Assembly: GCA_040398465.1 (NCBI GenBank)
Contig: JBBAUA010000012.1
Location: 12,728-76,727 of the forward strand
DNA from: UBA7672 sp040398465
GTDB taxonomy: Bacteria; Pseudomonadota; Alphaproteobacteria; Caulobacterales; Hyphomonadaceae
Direction of reading: 5' to 3'
DNA: 64,000 nt
Below, one piece after another: positions 1 through 8,111 of this stretch; positions within the stretch are counted from its first letter, which is position 1; the number at the start of each line of letters is the position of its first letter. The position numbers were made by a program, and so were the translations under genes. The notes beneath the pieces were generated by a model. That model ran no database searches, was not told the origin of the DNA, and saw only the letters and a list, made by a program, of their open reading frames with translations.

Positions 1-2
1 GC

Positions 3-128
3 CTCTGCCAGGCGATCACGCCAGAGGAAGTCCTCGGCGGCCGCCCCCTGCGCAGGCTGCAGGTGCTCGCGGTCTTCCCGCCCGCCCCCGTCATGCGCCC
101 GGCTATCCGCATCGTCACGTCCAGGTGA
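3..128 (+). CDS. C-terminal fragment of an unidentified protein
   Basis: The window opens inside a gene whose last 41 codons run to a TGA at 126-128. Nearly every third codon position is G or C, which marks this frame as coding rather than chance. The visible tail begins LCQAITPEEVLGG and ends AIRIVTSR. It carries no motif I recognise, so no function is proposed. The gene body lies to the left of the window. Confidence 0.55.
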   Translation, partial: LCQAITPEEVLGGRPLRRLQVLAVFPPAPVMRPAIRIVTSR

Positions 129-316
129 AGGCGCAGCCGCCAGAGCCCACCCGCCTCGACCGCCAGCGGCCGGGGCTGGCGGACCGGAAGACGAAATCAC
201 CAACGCCGCTTCGCGACCGCAATCCCCCGACAGCTTCCGGCAAGGGTTTGTGAACCATTGCGCAGTTAACCTTCGCGTCGGGGGAAACTCCCTCTCGCCG
301 CCACAGAGGGTTGCTG

Positions 317-931
317 ATGCAATCGGCCCAGGCCACCGACAGGCCCGACCGTCCTTCGATCCGCAAGGTCGAAGGTGTCGACCGCCGCCGTCATCGTCGC
401 GTGCTGTGGCAGGTCCCGGTTCGCGGCCTCACCGGCTCGGGCGAAGAGTTCGCCTGCAACACGGTGGACGTCTGCGCCGGCGGCCTCCGAATCAATCTCG
501 CCCGCCCGCTCGAGAAGGGTGAGAACCTCGTTCTCTACATCGAAGACATCGGCCGGGTCGAAGGCGTCATCGTCCGCGTCCTCAACGAGATCGGCTACGC
601 CATCGAATTCCGCGTGCCCCCGCGCAAGCGCGAGAAAATCGCCGACGCGCTGACCTGGCTTGTGAACAAGGACAGGCTCGGCCTCTCCGACGAACGCATC
701 GCCGAGCGCCGCCCCGCCACAGGCCAGGTGATCGCCATTCACGGCAAGGGCGTGGCCATCGCATGCGCCATCGCTGACGTCTCGCTCTTCGGCGTTGCTC
801 TCAAGACATCCGGCCCGCGCCCGATGATCGGCGACCGCGTGCAAATTGGCGAGCGTGCAGGAACCTGCGTCCGCTACATCGAAGGCGGCTTCGCCGTCGA
901 TTTCCGCACGCTGCACGGGACGGACATCTAG
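317..931 (+). CDS. Tandem PilZ-domain protein (c-di-GMP receptor candidate)
   Basis: A 204-residue soluble protein that looks like two PilZ beta-barrels in tandem. The first has the basic RRRHRR box at residues 23-28 and a DVCAGG element at 51-56, matching the RxxxR...[D/N]xSxxG c-di-GMP-binding signature with Cys in place of Ser. The second half has ADVSLFG, which fits the DxSxxG half of the motif, but lacks an obvious arginine box, so only the first domain is likely to bind ligand. ATG at 317 is preferred over an in-frame TTG at 311, because AGAGGG at 304-309 is correctly spaced only for the ATG. The stop lies one base from the convergent stop of the CPBP protease gene. The ligand is inferred from the family. 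Confidence 0.8.
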   Translation: MQSAQATDRPDRPSIRKVEGVDRRRHRRVLWQVPVRGLTGSGEEFACNTVDVCAGGLRINLARPLEKGENLVLYIEDIGRVEGVIVRVLNEIGYAIEFRVPPRKREKIADALTWLVNKDRLGLSDERIAERRPATGQVIAIHGKGVAIACAIADVSLFGVALKTSGPRPMIGDRVQIGERAGTCVRYIEGGFAVDFRTLHGTDI

Positions 932-932
932 A

Positions 933-1814
933 CTATCGGCTCGCCGCCGGTCCTCGCTTGTTCCACCTCAACGCCACCACTGCGGCAAGCGCCAACACCA
1001 GAAACACCACCCCGCCCGGCGCGGGGAAGAATGGCCAGTCTTCCGCACGATCAGACAGGCCAACCCCGGCTGCAAGCAGGCCCGCGAGCAAGACGTTGGG
1101 GGCGGCATGTCCCGCAGCCGCGCCAAGCCATGACCCCGATTTCTCCCGCAGCAAGGTGAGAAGTTCACGGTAGACCACACACGAGGCAATGAACGCTGCA
1201 ATCATCAGCGGAGGCGCCGCCTCAAGATACGGAAACAGGCCAACCTTCAGCGCTACGGGAACAAGGTGCCACGCGGCCCAGACCAGGCCCAGGATCAGCA
1301 CCCCCCAACGCCGTCCGCACGCCGCGATCGCCAGAGAGAGGCCGCCACCAGCCCATCCCAATTCCTCAAGCACGCTCGTCAGGGCAGACCCTCCCGCCGA
1401 TGCCATGATGGAATCCAGCGGCGTGTCCTGTAACCGGAAGCTGGCGGCGCCCACCGCGACGGCGACTCCCAAGGCCCCTAGCGCAACCAGAAGCGTTGTG
1501 GCGGCTGCGCCCACTACCCATCGCCAGGACGTACCGGAGTCTCGATTCCATCGCCTGGCTGAAAGGGCCAGACCTGCGAGCGCAGGGCTCAGGATCATCG
1601 CCAGCTTGCCGAGGTCGACGAGCTGTGGATCTGCGGTCGCCATCAATACGGCCGGCAGGGCCAGCACGATGATGACGAACAAGACAAACCGGAGCCAAGC
1701 GAAAGCCACGCTGAACTCTCCAAACTGCCGGCCGAGTGACCGGCGAACGGCCAACAACGCACTAGTCGCGCGCGGCCACAATGCCCAATCGTTCAACGGA
1801 AGTGCGATCCACAA
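933..1814 (-). CDS. CPBP family intramembrane metalloprotease (CAAX protease-like)
   Basis: A 293-residue polytopic membrane protein of the CPBP/Abi family. The family motifs are visible in order: Glu pair EELGW at 150-154, WAAWH with His183, and GHAAPN with His236 and Asn240. These form the proposed intramembrane metal site. The Arg that usually follows the Glu pair (EExxxR) is Ala155 here, a small departure from consensus. The start used is TTG at 1812-1814, with the first membrane segment around residues 42-58. A later start would cut into this helix, so the TTG is plausible but not certain. Family members process prenylated or peptide substrates, or confer bacteriocin self-immunity; the substrate here is unknown. 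Confidence 0.8.
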   Translation of the reverse strand: MWIALPLNDWALWPRATSALLAVRRSLGRQFGEFSVAFAWLRFVLFVIIVLALPAVLMATADPQLVDLGKLAMILSPALAGLALSARRWNRDSGTSWRWVVGAAATTLLVALGALGVAVAVGAASFRLQDTPLDSIMASAGGSALTSVLEELGWAGGGLSLAIAACGRRWGVLILGLVWAAWHLVPVALKVGLFPYLEAAPPLMIAAFIASCVVYRELLTLLREKSGSWLGAAAGHAAPNVLLAGLLAAGVGLSDRAEDWPFFPAPGGVVFLVLALAAVVALRWNKRGPAASR

Positions 1815-2098
1815 GTCGGCTGCCTGACAACCGGCCAGGACGTCACGTCAACCAGTCACCGGGTTTGCCGTGACCTCGCAACGACGTTCGGTTTCCGAGT
1901 GCGCCAGCGAACGACGCTCGCCCGATTGCGCCATCGCCTGCGCCATCAAGGCAATCGATCGATGCGCTGTTCACTGATGCGATAGCGACGTAGCGGAAGG
2001 TAGGCGCGCGCATCATTGTTCACGACCGCGAGACCATGGCTCGTGCGCTGGCGAACCTTGTGCAAGGATGACGTTCAGGTCACCCAAGGAACAGCAAC

Positions 2099-3142
2099 AT
2101 GATGCGCTTCTCGGTTCTCTGCACAGCCGCGGCCCTGATGTCTTGTGGCGCAGCGTTCGCCCAGGCTGGCGGTCCCATCCCACGCACGGCCGAAGGTAAG
2201 CCGGACTTTCAGGGCGTCTGGACGAACTCGTCCATTACGCGGCTCGAGCGCGTGCCCGAATTCAAGGACCTCGTGATTTCGGAAGCCGACGCGAAGCAGT
2301 GGGAGATGGATGCAGCCGCCGTCGCGGCGGCAGACAACGCACCAACTGCAGAAGACAAGGGCGCGCCTGAAGTGGGCGATGATCCCGCCGGCTACAATAA
2401 CTTCTGGATCGACCCAGGCAGGCAGGTCGGCAAGATCAACGGCACATACCGTTCGTCGTGGATCACCGATCCGCCGAACGGCAAGGTGCCCTACACGCCC
2501 GCCGGCCGCACCGCGATGATGAAGACGGTCAGCACCTACAACATGTTCGACAATCCGGAAGAGCGCATCCCGATCGAGCGCTGCCTCATCGGCTTTGCCT
2601 CCACCGGGGGGCCGCCAATGCTGAACGCGCTCTACAACAACCACCAGCAGATCATCCAGACGCCCGACGCCATCGCGATCAACATCGAGATGGTTCACGA
2701 CACGCGCATCATCCGCATGAACGGCCAGCACAATCCCGACAACATGCGCCAGTATCTCGGCACCAGCGTCGGCAAGTGGGAGGGCGATACGCTGGTCGTC
2801 GAAACCGTCGGCTTCAAGGCGATTGAATCCGTGCGCGTCGACTTCGGCCTGTTCGTCTACATCTCGCCTGACTCGAAAGTCACCGAGCGCTTCACCATGC
2901 AGGACAACGATACGATCTTCTACCAGTTCACCGTCGAGGATCCTGCAGCCTACACCCAGCCATGGAAGGGCGAGCTCAACTTCCGCCGCTCGCCGGACCG
3001 GATCTATGAATACGCCTGCCATGAGGGCAACTATGCTGTTCCGAACATCCTCCTCGGCGCGCGCGAGCTTGAACGGGCTGGCCTGAAGCAGCCGGTCGTG
3101 AAGCGCGGCATCGGCCGCCTCGACCGTCCAGCGAAGCAATAG
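2099..3142 (+). CDS. Conserved secreted protein of unknown function
   Basis: A 347-residue exported protein. Residues 1-22 form a clear Sec signal peptide ending in AFA. The mature part opens with GKPDFQGVW, a phrase I associate with a broadly distributed but uncharacterised secreted family common in Sphingomonadales, Hyphomonadaceae and Acidobacteria. Further conserved-looking stretches are GKWEGDTLVVET near residues 222-233 and RIYEYACHEGNY near the C-terminus. Two adjacent ATG codons are possible starts; AAGGA upstream of 2099 supports either. A strong GC-rich hairpin follows the stop. The flanking genes give no functional context, and no enzyme activity can be assigned. Confidence 0.75.
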   Translation: MMRFSVLCTAAALMSCGAAFAQAGGPIPRTAEGKPDFQGVWTNSSITRLERVPEFKDLVISEADAKQWEMDAAAVAAADNAPTAEDKGAPEVGDDPAGYNNFWIDPGRQVGKINGTYRSSWITDPPNGKVPYTPAGRTAMMKTVSTYNMFDNPEERIPIERCLIGFASTGGPPMLNALYNNHQQIIQTPDAIAINIEMVHDTRIIRMNGQHNPDNMRQYLGTSVGKWEGDTLVVETVGFKAIESVRVDFGLFVYISPDSKVTERFTMQDNDTIFYQFTVEDPAAYTQPWKGELNFRRSPDRIYEYACHEGNYAVPNILLGARELERAGLKQPVVKRGIGRLDRPAKQ

Positions 3143-3149
3143 ACTGGGG

Positions 3150-3181
3150 GACCGGGCGCGGATTGCCTCCGCGCCCCGGTC
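3150..3181. terminator. GC-rich hairpin between convergent genes
   Basis: A long near-perfect inverted repeat (GACCGGG..CGCGGA paired with TCCGCG..CCCGGTC) lies directly after the secreted-protein stop and before the convergent kinase gene. There is no T-run, so termination is inferred from stem strength and position only. Confidence 0.45.
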
Positions 3182-3261
3182 GCCGATTTGCGGCAGGACA
3201 ACGACCGATATCGCTAGGTCAACACGCTGCGGGACGGCTGCAGCAGATCTGGCCGGCAGAC

Positions 3262-4197
3262 CTACTCGCCGTAACCGCTGTCCTCCAGCATGCTTGCATA
3301 CCGGTGCACCATGTTCTTCACGCTCATCAGGTGCGAGACGTCGCCCGTGCGCATCGCATAGGCGGCGAACTTGATGGGGCTGGCCCAGTAGTACATCTCT
3401 GCCTGGTCGGCCATCCGACCCCAGGTCTGGCCGCCTGCACGCTCATAGCGCGCGATCAGGTCTTCCATCGCCTCGCGGCCCGCGGCGGCGAAGTAGAGCG
3501 TGAAGTCCGAGGCCGGATCACCGATCTCCGCATCCGCCCAGTTCTCGATCGCGACCACGCGATAGTCCGCATTCACGAACAGCCGCGGATGATAGATGTC
3601 GCCATTGATCAGCGTCGTGAAATCCGGCCAGAACGCATCGCCGTCGATCCATTTCCGCCACAGGCCCCAGAGCTTCTCCGGCACAGGCGCCAGCGTGTTG
3701 CAGTCATCCATCCGCTGCCGGACGCGCGCACGCGATTGCTCCGCCGTCATCACCGGAATTCCGGCGGCCGCCGCGGCGCCGACATCCAGCCAGTGCAGCT
3801 TAACCATCGCTTCCGAGAGGCTGTCCGCAAACATCGGCGGCACGCTCGCCTGCGGCAGGCGCCAGACCAGCTCGCCCATCAGCGGATCGATCTCCGCTGC
3901 CGGCACGCCGGGCAGGACGCGATAGGCAATCAGCTTGTCCGAATGCACCTGCCAGTCCGGCACGACGACCGGCACCTTGCCGCGCACATGATCGAGCACG
4001 CGCTTTTCCTGCCGCGACTGCGCCTGAACATCGCCGCGTCGCGGCGACTTCAACATCCAGTACGCGCCAGAGGCGTCACGTGCATTCGCGCTGAAATACT
4101 CCGCGGTCGATCCGATCGGCCGCAGCATGGATGGATCACGATCAAGCTCGATGCCGTGAGCCGCGGCGAGCTCACGAAAGTCAGGCGTGGATGTCAT
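3262..4197 (-). CDS. Macrolide 2'-phosphotransferase-like (APH fold) kinase with altered active site
   Basis: A 311-residue protein with the aminoglycoside/macrolide phosphotransferase fold. The closest layout I recognise is Mph-type: an N-lobe lysine in YWMLK (Lys50), a catalytic loop around residues 198-206 and a metal-binding segment around 217-228. Two key positions are changed. The catalytic loop reads NGD (residues 198-200) where the family has HGD, so the putative catalytic base Asp200 remains but its His neighbour is Asn. The metal segment reads ENW where IDW is expected, replacing the Mg-binding Asp with Asn219. The protein may have weak, altered or no kinase activity, and resistance should not be inferred. 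It faces away from the upstream secreted-protein gene and is followed upstream by the crotonase gene on the same strand. Confidence 0.7.
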   Translation of the reverse strand: MTSTPDFRELAAAHGIELDRDPSMLRPIGSTAEYFSANARDASGAYWMLKSPRRGDVQAQSRQEKRVLDHVRGKVPVVVPDWQVHSDKLIAYRVLPGVPAAEIDPLMGELVWRLPQASVPPMFADSLSEAMVKLHWLDVGAAAAAGIPVMTAEQSRARVRQRMDDCNTLAPVPEKLWGLWRKWIDGDAFWPDFTTLINGDIYHPRLFVNADYRVVAIENWADAEIGDPASDFTLYFAAAGREAMEDLIARYERAGGQTWGRMADQAEMYYWASPIKFAAYAMRTGDVSHLMSVKNMVHRYASMLEDSGYGE

Positions 4198-4258
4198 GTT
4201 GGCGAGACTCCCGTCATCCCGCCCCCCGGCGACTGCCTACTGCCCGCAATGCGAAGAG

Positions 4259-5044
4259 CTACTCGTTCTGCCACACCGGCTTCCGCTTCTCTGCGAACGC
4301 CTTCGGGCCTTCCTTGTGGTCCGCCGAGGCCAACAGCTTCCCGATGCCAGGAACCCTTGTCTCGAACGCCGTCTTGAGATCGGCGGTGTTGAGCCCGGTG
4401 AGCACCGTCTCCTTGGTCGCCTTGATGGCCATCGGGGAGCATTCCAGGATCATCCCGGCCCAGCGCTTGGCTTCTTCCAGCGCCTTGCCCTGCGCAACGA
4501 CTTCGGTGACGAAGCCGATCTCCTTGCCCTCGGCAGCGCTCACCGTCCGGCCCGTGAGCATCATGCCCATCGCCTTCTTCAGCGGCACCTGCCGCGGCAG
4601 GCGATGCATGCCGGAAGCAAGCGCCGCAAACCCCACCTTGGGTTCGGGCAGCGCAAACTTCGCGTTTTCCGCCGCGATAATGATGTCGGTCGCCAGCGCG
4701 ATCTCGAACCCGCCTCCCATGGCGAACCCGTTCACGGCCGCGATCACCGGCTTGTAGAGATCATACCGCGACGTCAGCCCGCCGAATCCCGACGACGGCA
4801 TCGGCACCGGCGATTTCTGGCCGGAGGCCGCAAACTTCAGGTCGTTGCCGGCAGAGAACGCTTTTTCCCCGGCCCCCGTGACAATCGCGACCCACAGCTC
4901 GGGATTCTTGGCGAATTCGTCGAAAGCCGCCCCCATTTCCGCATTTCCCATCGGATGGAGGCAGTTCAGCTGGTCCGGCCGGTTGATGGTGACAATGAAT
5001 AGGCGGCCTTCGGTCTCGGTCTTGATGAACTCGTAAGCGCTCAT
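4259..5044 (-). CDS. Enoyl-CoA hydratase/isomerase family protein (crotonase fold)
   Basis: A 261-residue cytoplasmic crotonase. The oxyanion-hole segments are present: FSAGNDL near residues 63-69 and VNGFAMGGGFE near 103-113. LPEPKVG near 130 supplies one of the usual catalytic glutamates. This arrangement fits hydration or isomerisation of acyl-CoA thioesters in fatty-acid or aromatic-acid breakdown. Sequence alone does not fix the substrate. AGGAG precedes the ATG. It lies upstream of the Mph-like gene on the same strand with a 61-base gap, so the two may be cotranscribed. Confidence 0.9.
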   Translation of the reverse strand: MSAYEFIKTETEGRLFIVTINRPDQLNCLHPMGNAEMGAAFDEFAKNPELWVAIVTGAGEKAFSAGNDLKFAASGQKSPVPMPSSGFGGLTSRYDLYKPVIAAVNGFAMGGGFEIALATDIIIAAENAKFALPEPKVGFAALASGMHRLPRQVPLKKAMGMMLTGRTVSAAEGKEIGFVTEVVAQGKALEEAKRWAGMILECSPMAIKATKETVLTGLNTADLKTAFETRVPGIGKLLASADHKEGPKAFAEKRKPVWQNE

Positions 5045-5136
5045 GGGGCGTCTCCTGCAGGCTTTCGTTTACCTTTGGACAAGGTCGCGTCCACTACAAC
5101 TAGCCCCAAAGATGGGTTAGCGGAACACGCTGTCTG

Positions 5137-5733
5137 ATGAGTGACACTCTGGAGCTCAGACAACCTGTGGAAACAGGTGACGATGAGGGGCTGCACACGC
5201 CGCCGCCTCCGTTCGAAGGCGTGAAGTGGCGCATCAAGATCGCCGAAAAGGAATACGGCCCCTACCCCCGCACCCGCCTGATCGATTTTCTGAAGGAAGG
5301 CCGCGTCCAGGCCGGAACCTACATCGCCTGCGGAACGGACACGGACTACCACCGCGCCGACCACCACCCCAACCTGCGCTGGGACTTCAAGGGTCCCAAG
5401 AAACGCAAATTCGGCGACCCCCGCCTCGACGCAGGCGAGACCGAAGTCCCCGTCTGCAATTATTTCATCGCCGCGCGCCTGCTATCGGGCAATGAACGCT
5501 TCGAGCGCGTGCTGCGCGAAGCCGGAAAGATGACCCGCGCCGCCGGCGACATGTGGGTGCTGCGTTCAAAACAGACGATCCAGCAGCTCCGCAATCAGCT
5601 GACTCTCGCGGTTAAGCCGCACGAGCACTTCATCATCGTCAACGCCTCGAAGGACCGGCTCGCCTGGTACAATATCGGCGTCGAGAACGACATCTCTGTG
5701 CGCGGCGTCTGGGACACGGACGAAGTGCAGTAG
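5137..5733 (+). CDS. GYF_2 (DUF4339)-like domain protein
   Basis: A 198-residue soluble protein divergent from the crotonase gene. Residues 29-80 read like a GYF_2/DUF4339 domain: a WRIKI strand, the EYGPYPRTRL turn typical of the xxxGPxxxxxL signature, and a VQAGTYIACG strand. In other proteins this small domain mediates protein-protein contacts. The remaining 120 residues contain a helical segment and an FIIVNASKDRLAWYN strand pattern but match nothing I know. No signal peptide or membrane helix is present. No strong ribosome-binding site precedes the ATG, so the start is uncertain. Confidence 0.65.
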   Translation: MSDTLELRQPVETGDDEGLHTPPPPFEGVKWRIKIAEKEYGPYPRTRLIDFLKEGRVQAGTYIACGTDTDYHRADHHPNLRWDFKGPKKRKFGDPRLDAGETEVPVCNYFIAARLLSGNERFERVLREAGKMTRAAGDMWVLRSKQTIQQLRNQLTLAVKPHEHFIIVNASKDRLAWYNIGVENDISVRGVWDTDEVQ

Positions 5734-5854
5734 ACCGCGAAAGACACCCGCGCCGGTCATCGCACTTTGAAGCCGCCCGACGAGTCGCTGTAACGATTGC
5801 CCGGCAAGTAGCGAACTAGCCTTCAGACCCGTCACGTCCGGCGAGAGGCAAGCC

Positions 5855-6727
5855 ATGCCAGACAACAAACAGATCACTGCCTTTGTCTTTGCCGGCGGCG
5901 GCAGCCTGGGCGCCATTCAGGTCGGCGCACTTCGCGAACTTGTAGCGGCAGGTGAGAAACCTGACTTCGTGGTCGGCGCTTCTGTCGGCGCCCTGAACGC
6001 TTGTCATTATGCATCGCAGCCTGATGCGGCCGGGGTGAAGGAGCTCGAAACGATCTGGCGAAACCTGCGTCGGCAGGATGTCTTCCCCGCGACACTGAGC
6101 GGCGCGATCAACCTCCTGCGAGGGTCAGGCAGCCTCTTCGACTCGCGCAGCCTCCGTCAGCTGGTCACGCGTCACTTGCGGGTCGAGCGCTTGGAAGACA
6201 CAGAGATTCCGGTTCACGTTGTGGCCACGGGTATGGACGGTTCTGCCACCTGCCTGTCGAAGGGCGCCGTGTCCGACGCCGTGCTGGCCAGTTCTGCAAT
6301 ACCCATCGCGCTTCCCTCGGTGCAGATTGGCGAGCATCACCTGATCGACGGCGCCGTGGCCGGAAACACGCCAATCCTCACCGCGGCCGAGTTGGGCGCT
6401 GAGCGGATCGTGGTTCTACAGACCGGCTACCCCTGCGCGATGCAGGGGCCGCCACGCGGCGCAATTGCAGGCGGACTTCATGCGCTCACGCTCCTGATCT
6501 CCAACCAGATGGAGCGCGCCCTCAAATTGCTGGCCGGAAAGGCGGATGTCTTTGTCGCCCCCCACCTTTGCCCGCTCGCCATCTCGCCCTTCAACTTTTC
6601 CGAAGGCGCGACCCTGATCGAACGCTCAGCGCAAGCAGCTCGGGCGTGGATCGAGGCTGGCGGCCTGATCCGGCCTGCCGACGCATCTGTATTCGAGCAC
6701 CATCACGCAAAGAGCGCCGCGACCTGA
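5855..6727 (+). CDS. Patatin-like phospholipase
   Basis: A 290-residue patatin-family serine acyl hydrolase. The three signature elements are intact: oxyanion-hole GGGSLG at residues 14-19, nucleophile elbow GASVG at 41-45 (Ser43), and catalytic-dyad DGA at 165-167. The length matches single-domain bacterial patatins. There is no signal peptide, so it probably acts on membrane lipids from the cytoplasm or after specialised export. Acyl-ester hydrolysis of phospholipids is inferred from the family. It stands alone, with 121 bases upstream and a convergent small lipoprotein gene downstream. Confidence 0.9.
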   Translation: MPDNKQITAFVFAGGGSLGAIQVGALRELVAAGEKPDFVVGASVGALNACHYASQPDAAGVKELETIWRNLRRQDVFPATLSGAINLLRGSGSLFDSRSLRQLVTRHLRVERLEDTEIPVHVVATGMDGSATCLSKGAVSDAVLASSAIPIALPSVQIGEHHLIDGAVAGNTPILTAAELGAERIVVLQTGYPCAMQGPPRGAIAGGLHALTLLISNQMERALKLLAGKADVFVAPHLCPLAISPFNFSEGATLIERSAQAARAWIEAGGLIRPADASVFEHHHAKSAAT

Positions 6728-6810
6728 CCCGCCGGTCCTTCATTGGCCAATCCTCCGAGGCAAGCCGCCACAGAGCGGCGGCAACGTCGGATCGCACGAC
6801 GCTCAACCGG

Positions 6811-7044
6811 TCAGGCGCCGTCCGGGCACTGATTGCCCTTCAGTGCATAACGCGCATCATTGCGCGCACCTGGATACCGCTCAGGGCTCGCGAGAACGCT
6901 CAGCAATTGCGCGCAGGCCATAGCCTTCTGTTCCGCGGACATGGTGGGGATCGGGGATGTGATCCCGGGAACCGAGACACAGCCGCCCAATATCAGTGAG
7001 GCGAGACCCGTGGCGCAGGCGATGGCGGGCGTCGAAGTACGCAT
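6811..7044 (-). CDS. Small lipoprotein, function unknown
   Basis: A 77-residue predicted lipoprotein. The N-terminus has charged Arg, a hydrophobic stretch and the lipobox ILGGC, giving a lipidated Cys near residue 22. The ATG at 7044 is chosen over a longer in-frame start because AAGGGGA sits just upstream and only this start puts the signal sequence at the N-terminus. The mature part (about 55 residues) has two further Cys residues that could pair. I recognise no family. It is convergent with the patatin gene. Confidence 0.65.
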   Translation of the reverse strand: MRTSTPAIACATGLASLILGGCVSVPGITSPIPTMSAEQKAMACAQLLSVLASPERYPGARNDARYALKGNQCPDGA

Positions 7045-7271
7045 GGAAGTCCCCTTGCGTCTCGAGGCGGGGCTGCTCTGGTCGTGAGACAGCGACCGGA
7101 ACGTCGTACTGGCAGGATGAATCAGCCAGGTGACGAAGACAACCATGCTGACCGGAGTGCCATTTGTCGGCCGCTGCAGACTCCACCCGGAAGACAGCGT
7201 CGCTTGATCAGGCTCAACGCGCTATGGATGCGGCCCTGCGTCTCGTGGCGCAGTGACGGAGAGCCCCGACC

Positions 7272-7973
7272 ATGCCACGCTCGAAGCCCCACATCGAACG
7301 CCACGCCGTCGCGCGCATCGGCTGGCTGCGCGCAGCTGTGCTTGGCGCCAATGACGGAATCGTCTCGACCGCGAGCCTGATCGTCGGCGTCGCCGCCGCG
7401 GGTACGGATCGCACCGCGATCCTCGTCGCCGGTGCTGCAGGACTCGTCGCCGGCGCCATGTCGATGGCGGCTGGCGAATACGTCTCCGTCAGCTCGCAAT
7501 CCGACACAGAGAAGGCCGACCTCGCCAAGGAGACGCGCGAACTTGCCGACAGCCCCGAGATGGAGCGTCAGGAGCTGACACAGATCTATGTTGATCGCGG
7601 CCTTGATCCGTTGCTTGCGAGGCAGGTCGCCGATCAGCTGACGGCGAAGGATGCGCTCAAAGCCCACGCGCGGGACGAACTCGGCATCTCGGATATCACC
7701 ACTGCACGGCCGATCCAGGCCGCCATCACCTCGGCCATCACCTTCGCCCTTGGCGCGGCCTTGCCCCTTCTGGCCCTGCTGCTGGCTCCTACCGGAAACC
7801 TTGAACTGACAGTGGGGGCCGCATCCGTACTGTTTCTCGCGCTGCTCGGCTATCTCGGCGCTCAGGCCGGCGGAGCAAATGTCTGGAAATCGGTCGGCCG
7901 CGTGGTGTTCTGGGGCGTCATCGCAATGTTGGTTACCGCGGGAATCGGCATGCTTTTCGGCGCGGTAGTCTGA
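7272..7973 (+). CDS. VIT1/CCC1-family divalent metal transporter
   Basis: A 233-residue membrane protein of the VIT1/CCC1 family, which moves Fe2+ or Mn2+ across membranes. The hallmark first segment GANDGIVSTASLIVGVA is at residues 26-42, followed by AGAMSMAAGEYVSVSSQ. Next comes the soluble metal-binding insertion (about 85-150), where EMERQELTQIY and DPLLARQVA carry the expected acidic and helical pattern. Three C-terminal helices complete the usual five-helix topology. The gene is single, with no visible metal-responsive operator in the short upstream region. Confidence 0.88.
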   Translation: MPRSKPHIERHAVARIGWLRAAVLGANDGIVSTASLIVGVAAAGTDRTAILVAGAAGLVAGAMSMAAGEYVSVSSQSDTEKADLAKETRELADSPEMERQELTQIYVDRGLDPLLARQVADQLTAKDALKAHARDELGISDITTARPIQAAITSAITFALGAALPLLALLLAPTGNLELTVGAASVLFLALLGYLGAQAGGANVWKSVGRVVFWGVIAMLVTAGIGMLFGAVV

Positions 7974-8111
7974 CGCGGCCCCTCTGCCGCTGCCGTTTGC
8001 AGGGTGGCATTTATCCCCAATTGCTGTATGGGACGCCCGCCAGCCCCGGCCTCCCCGCGACCTGAATCCCGCCAACGGGACGGCCCGCCCCGATTTTGAA
8101 AACGACCCACA

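Noticed and set aside
2075..3139. 354-residue minus-strand frame antisense to the secreted-protein gene
   Set aside because: The plus-strand frame has a signal peptide, ribosome-binding site and family phrases. The antisense frame is compositionally a mirror of it, with no motif of its own.
7100..7140. CCGGAACGTCG upstream of the VIT-family gene as an EcfG promoter
   Set aside because: GGAAC is present, but no CGTT lies 16 or 17 bases downstream.
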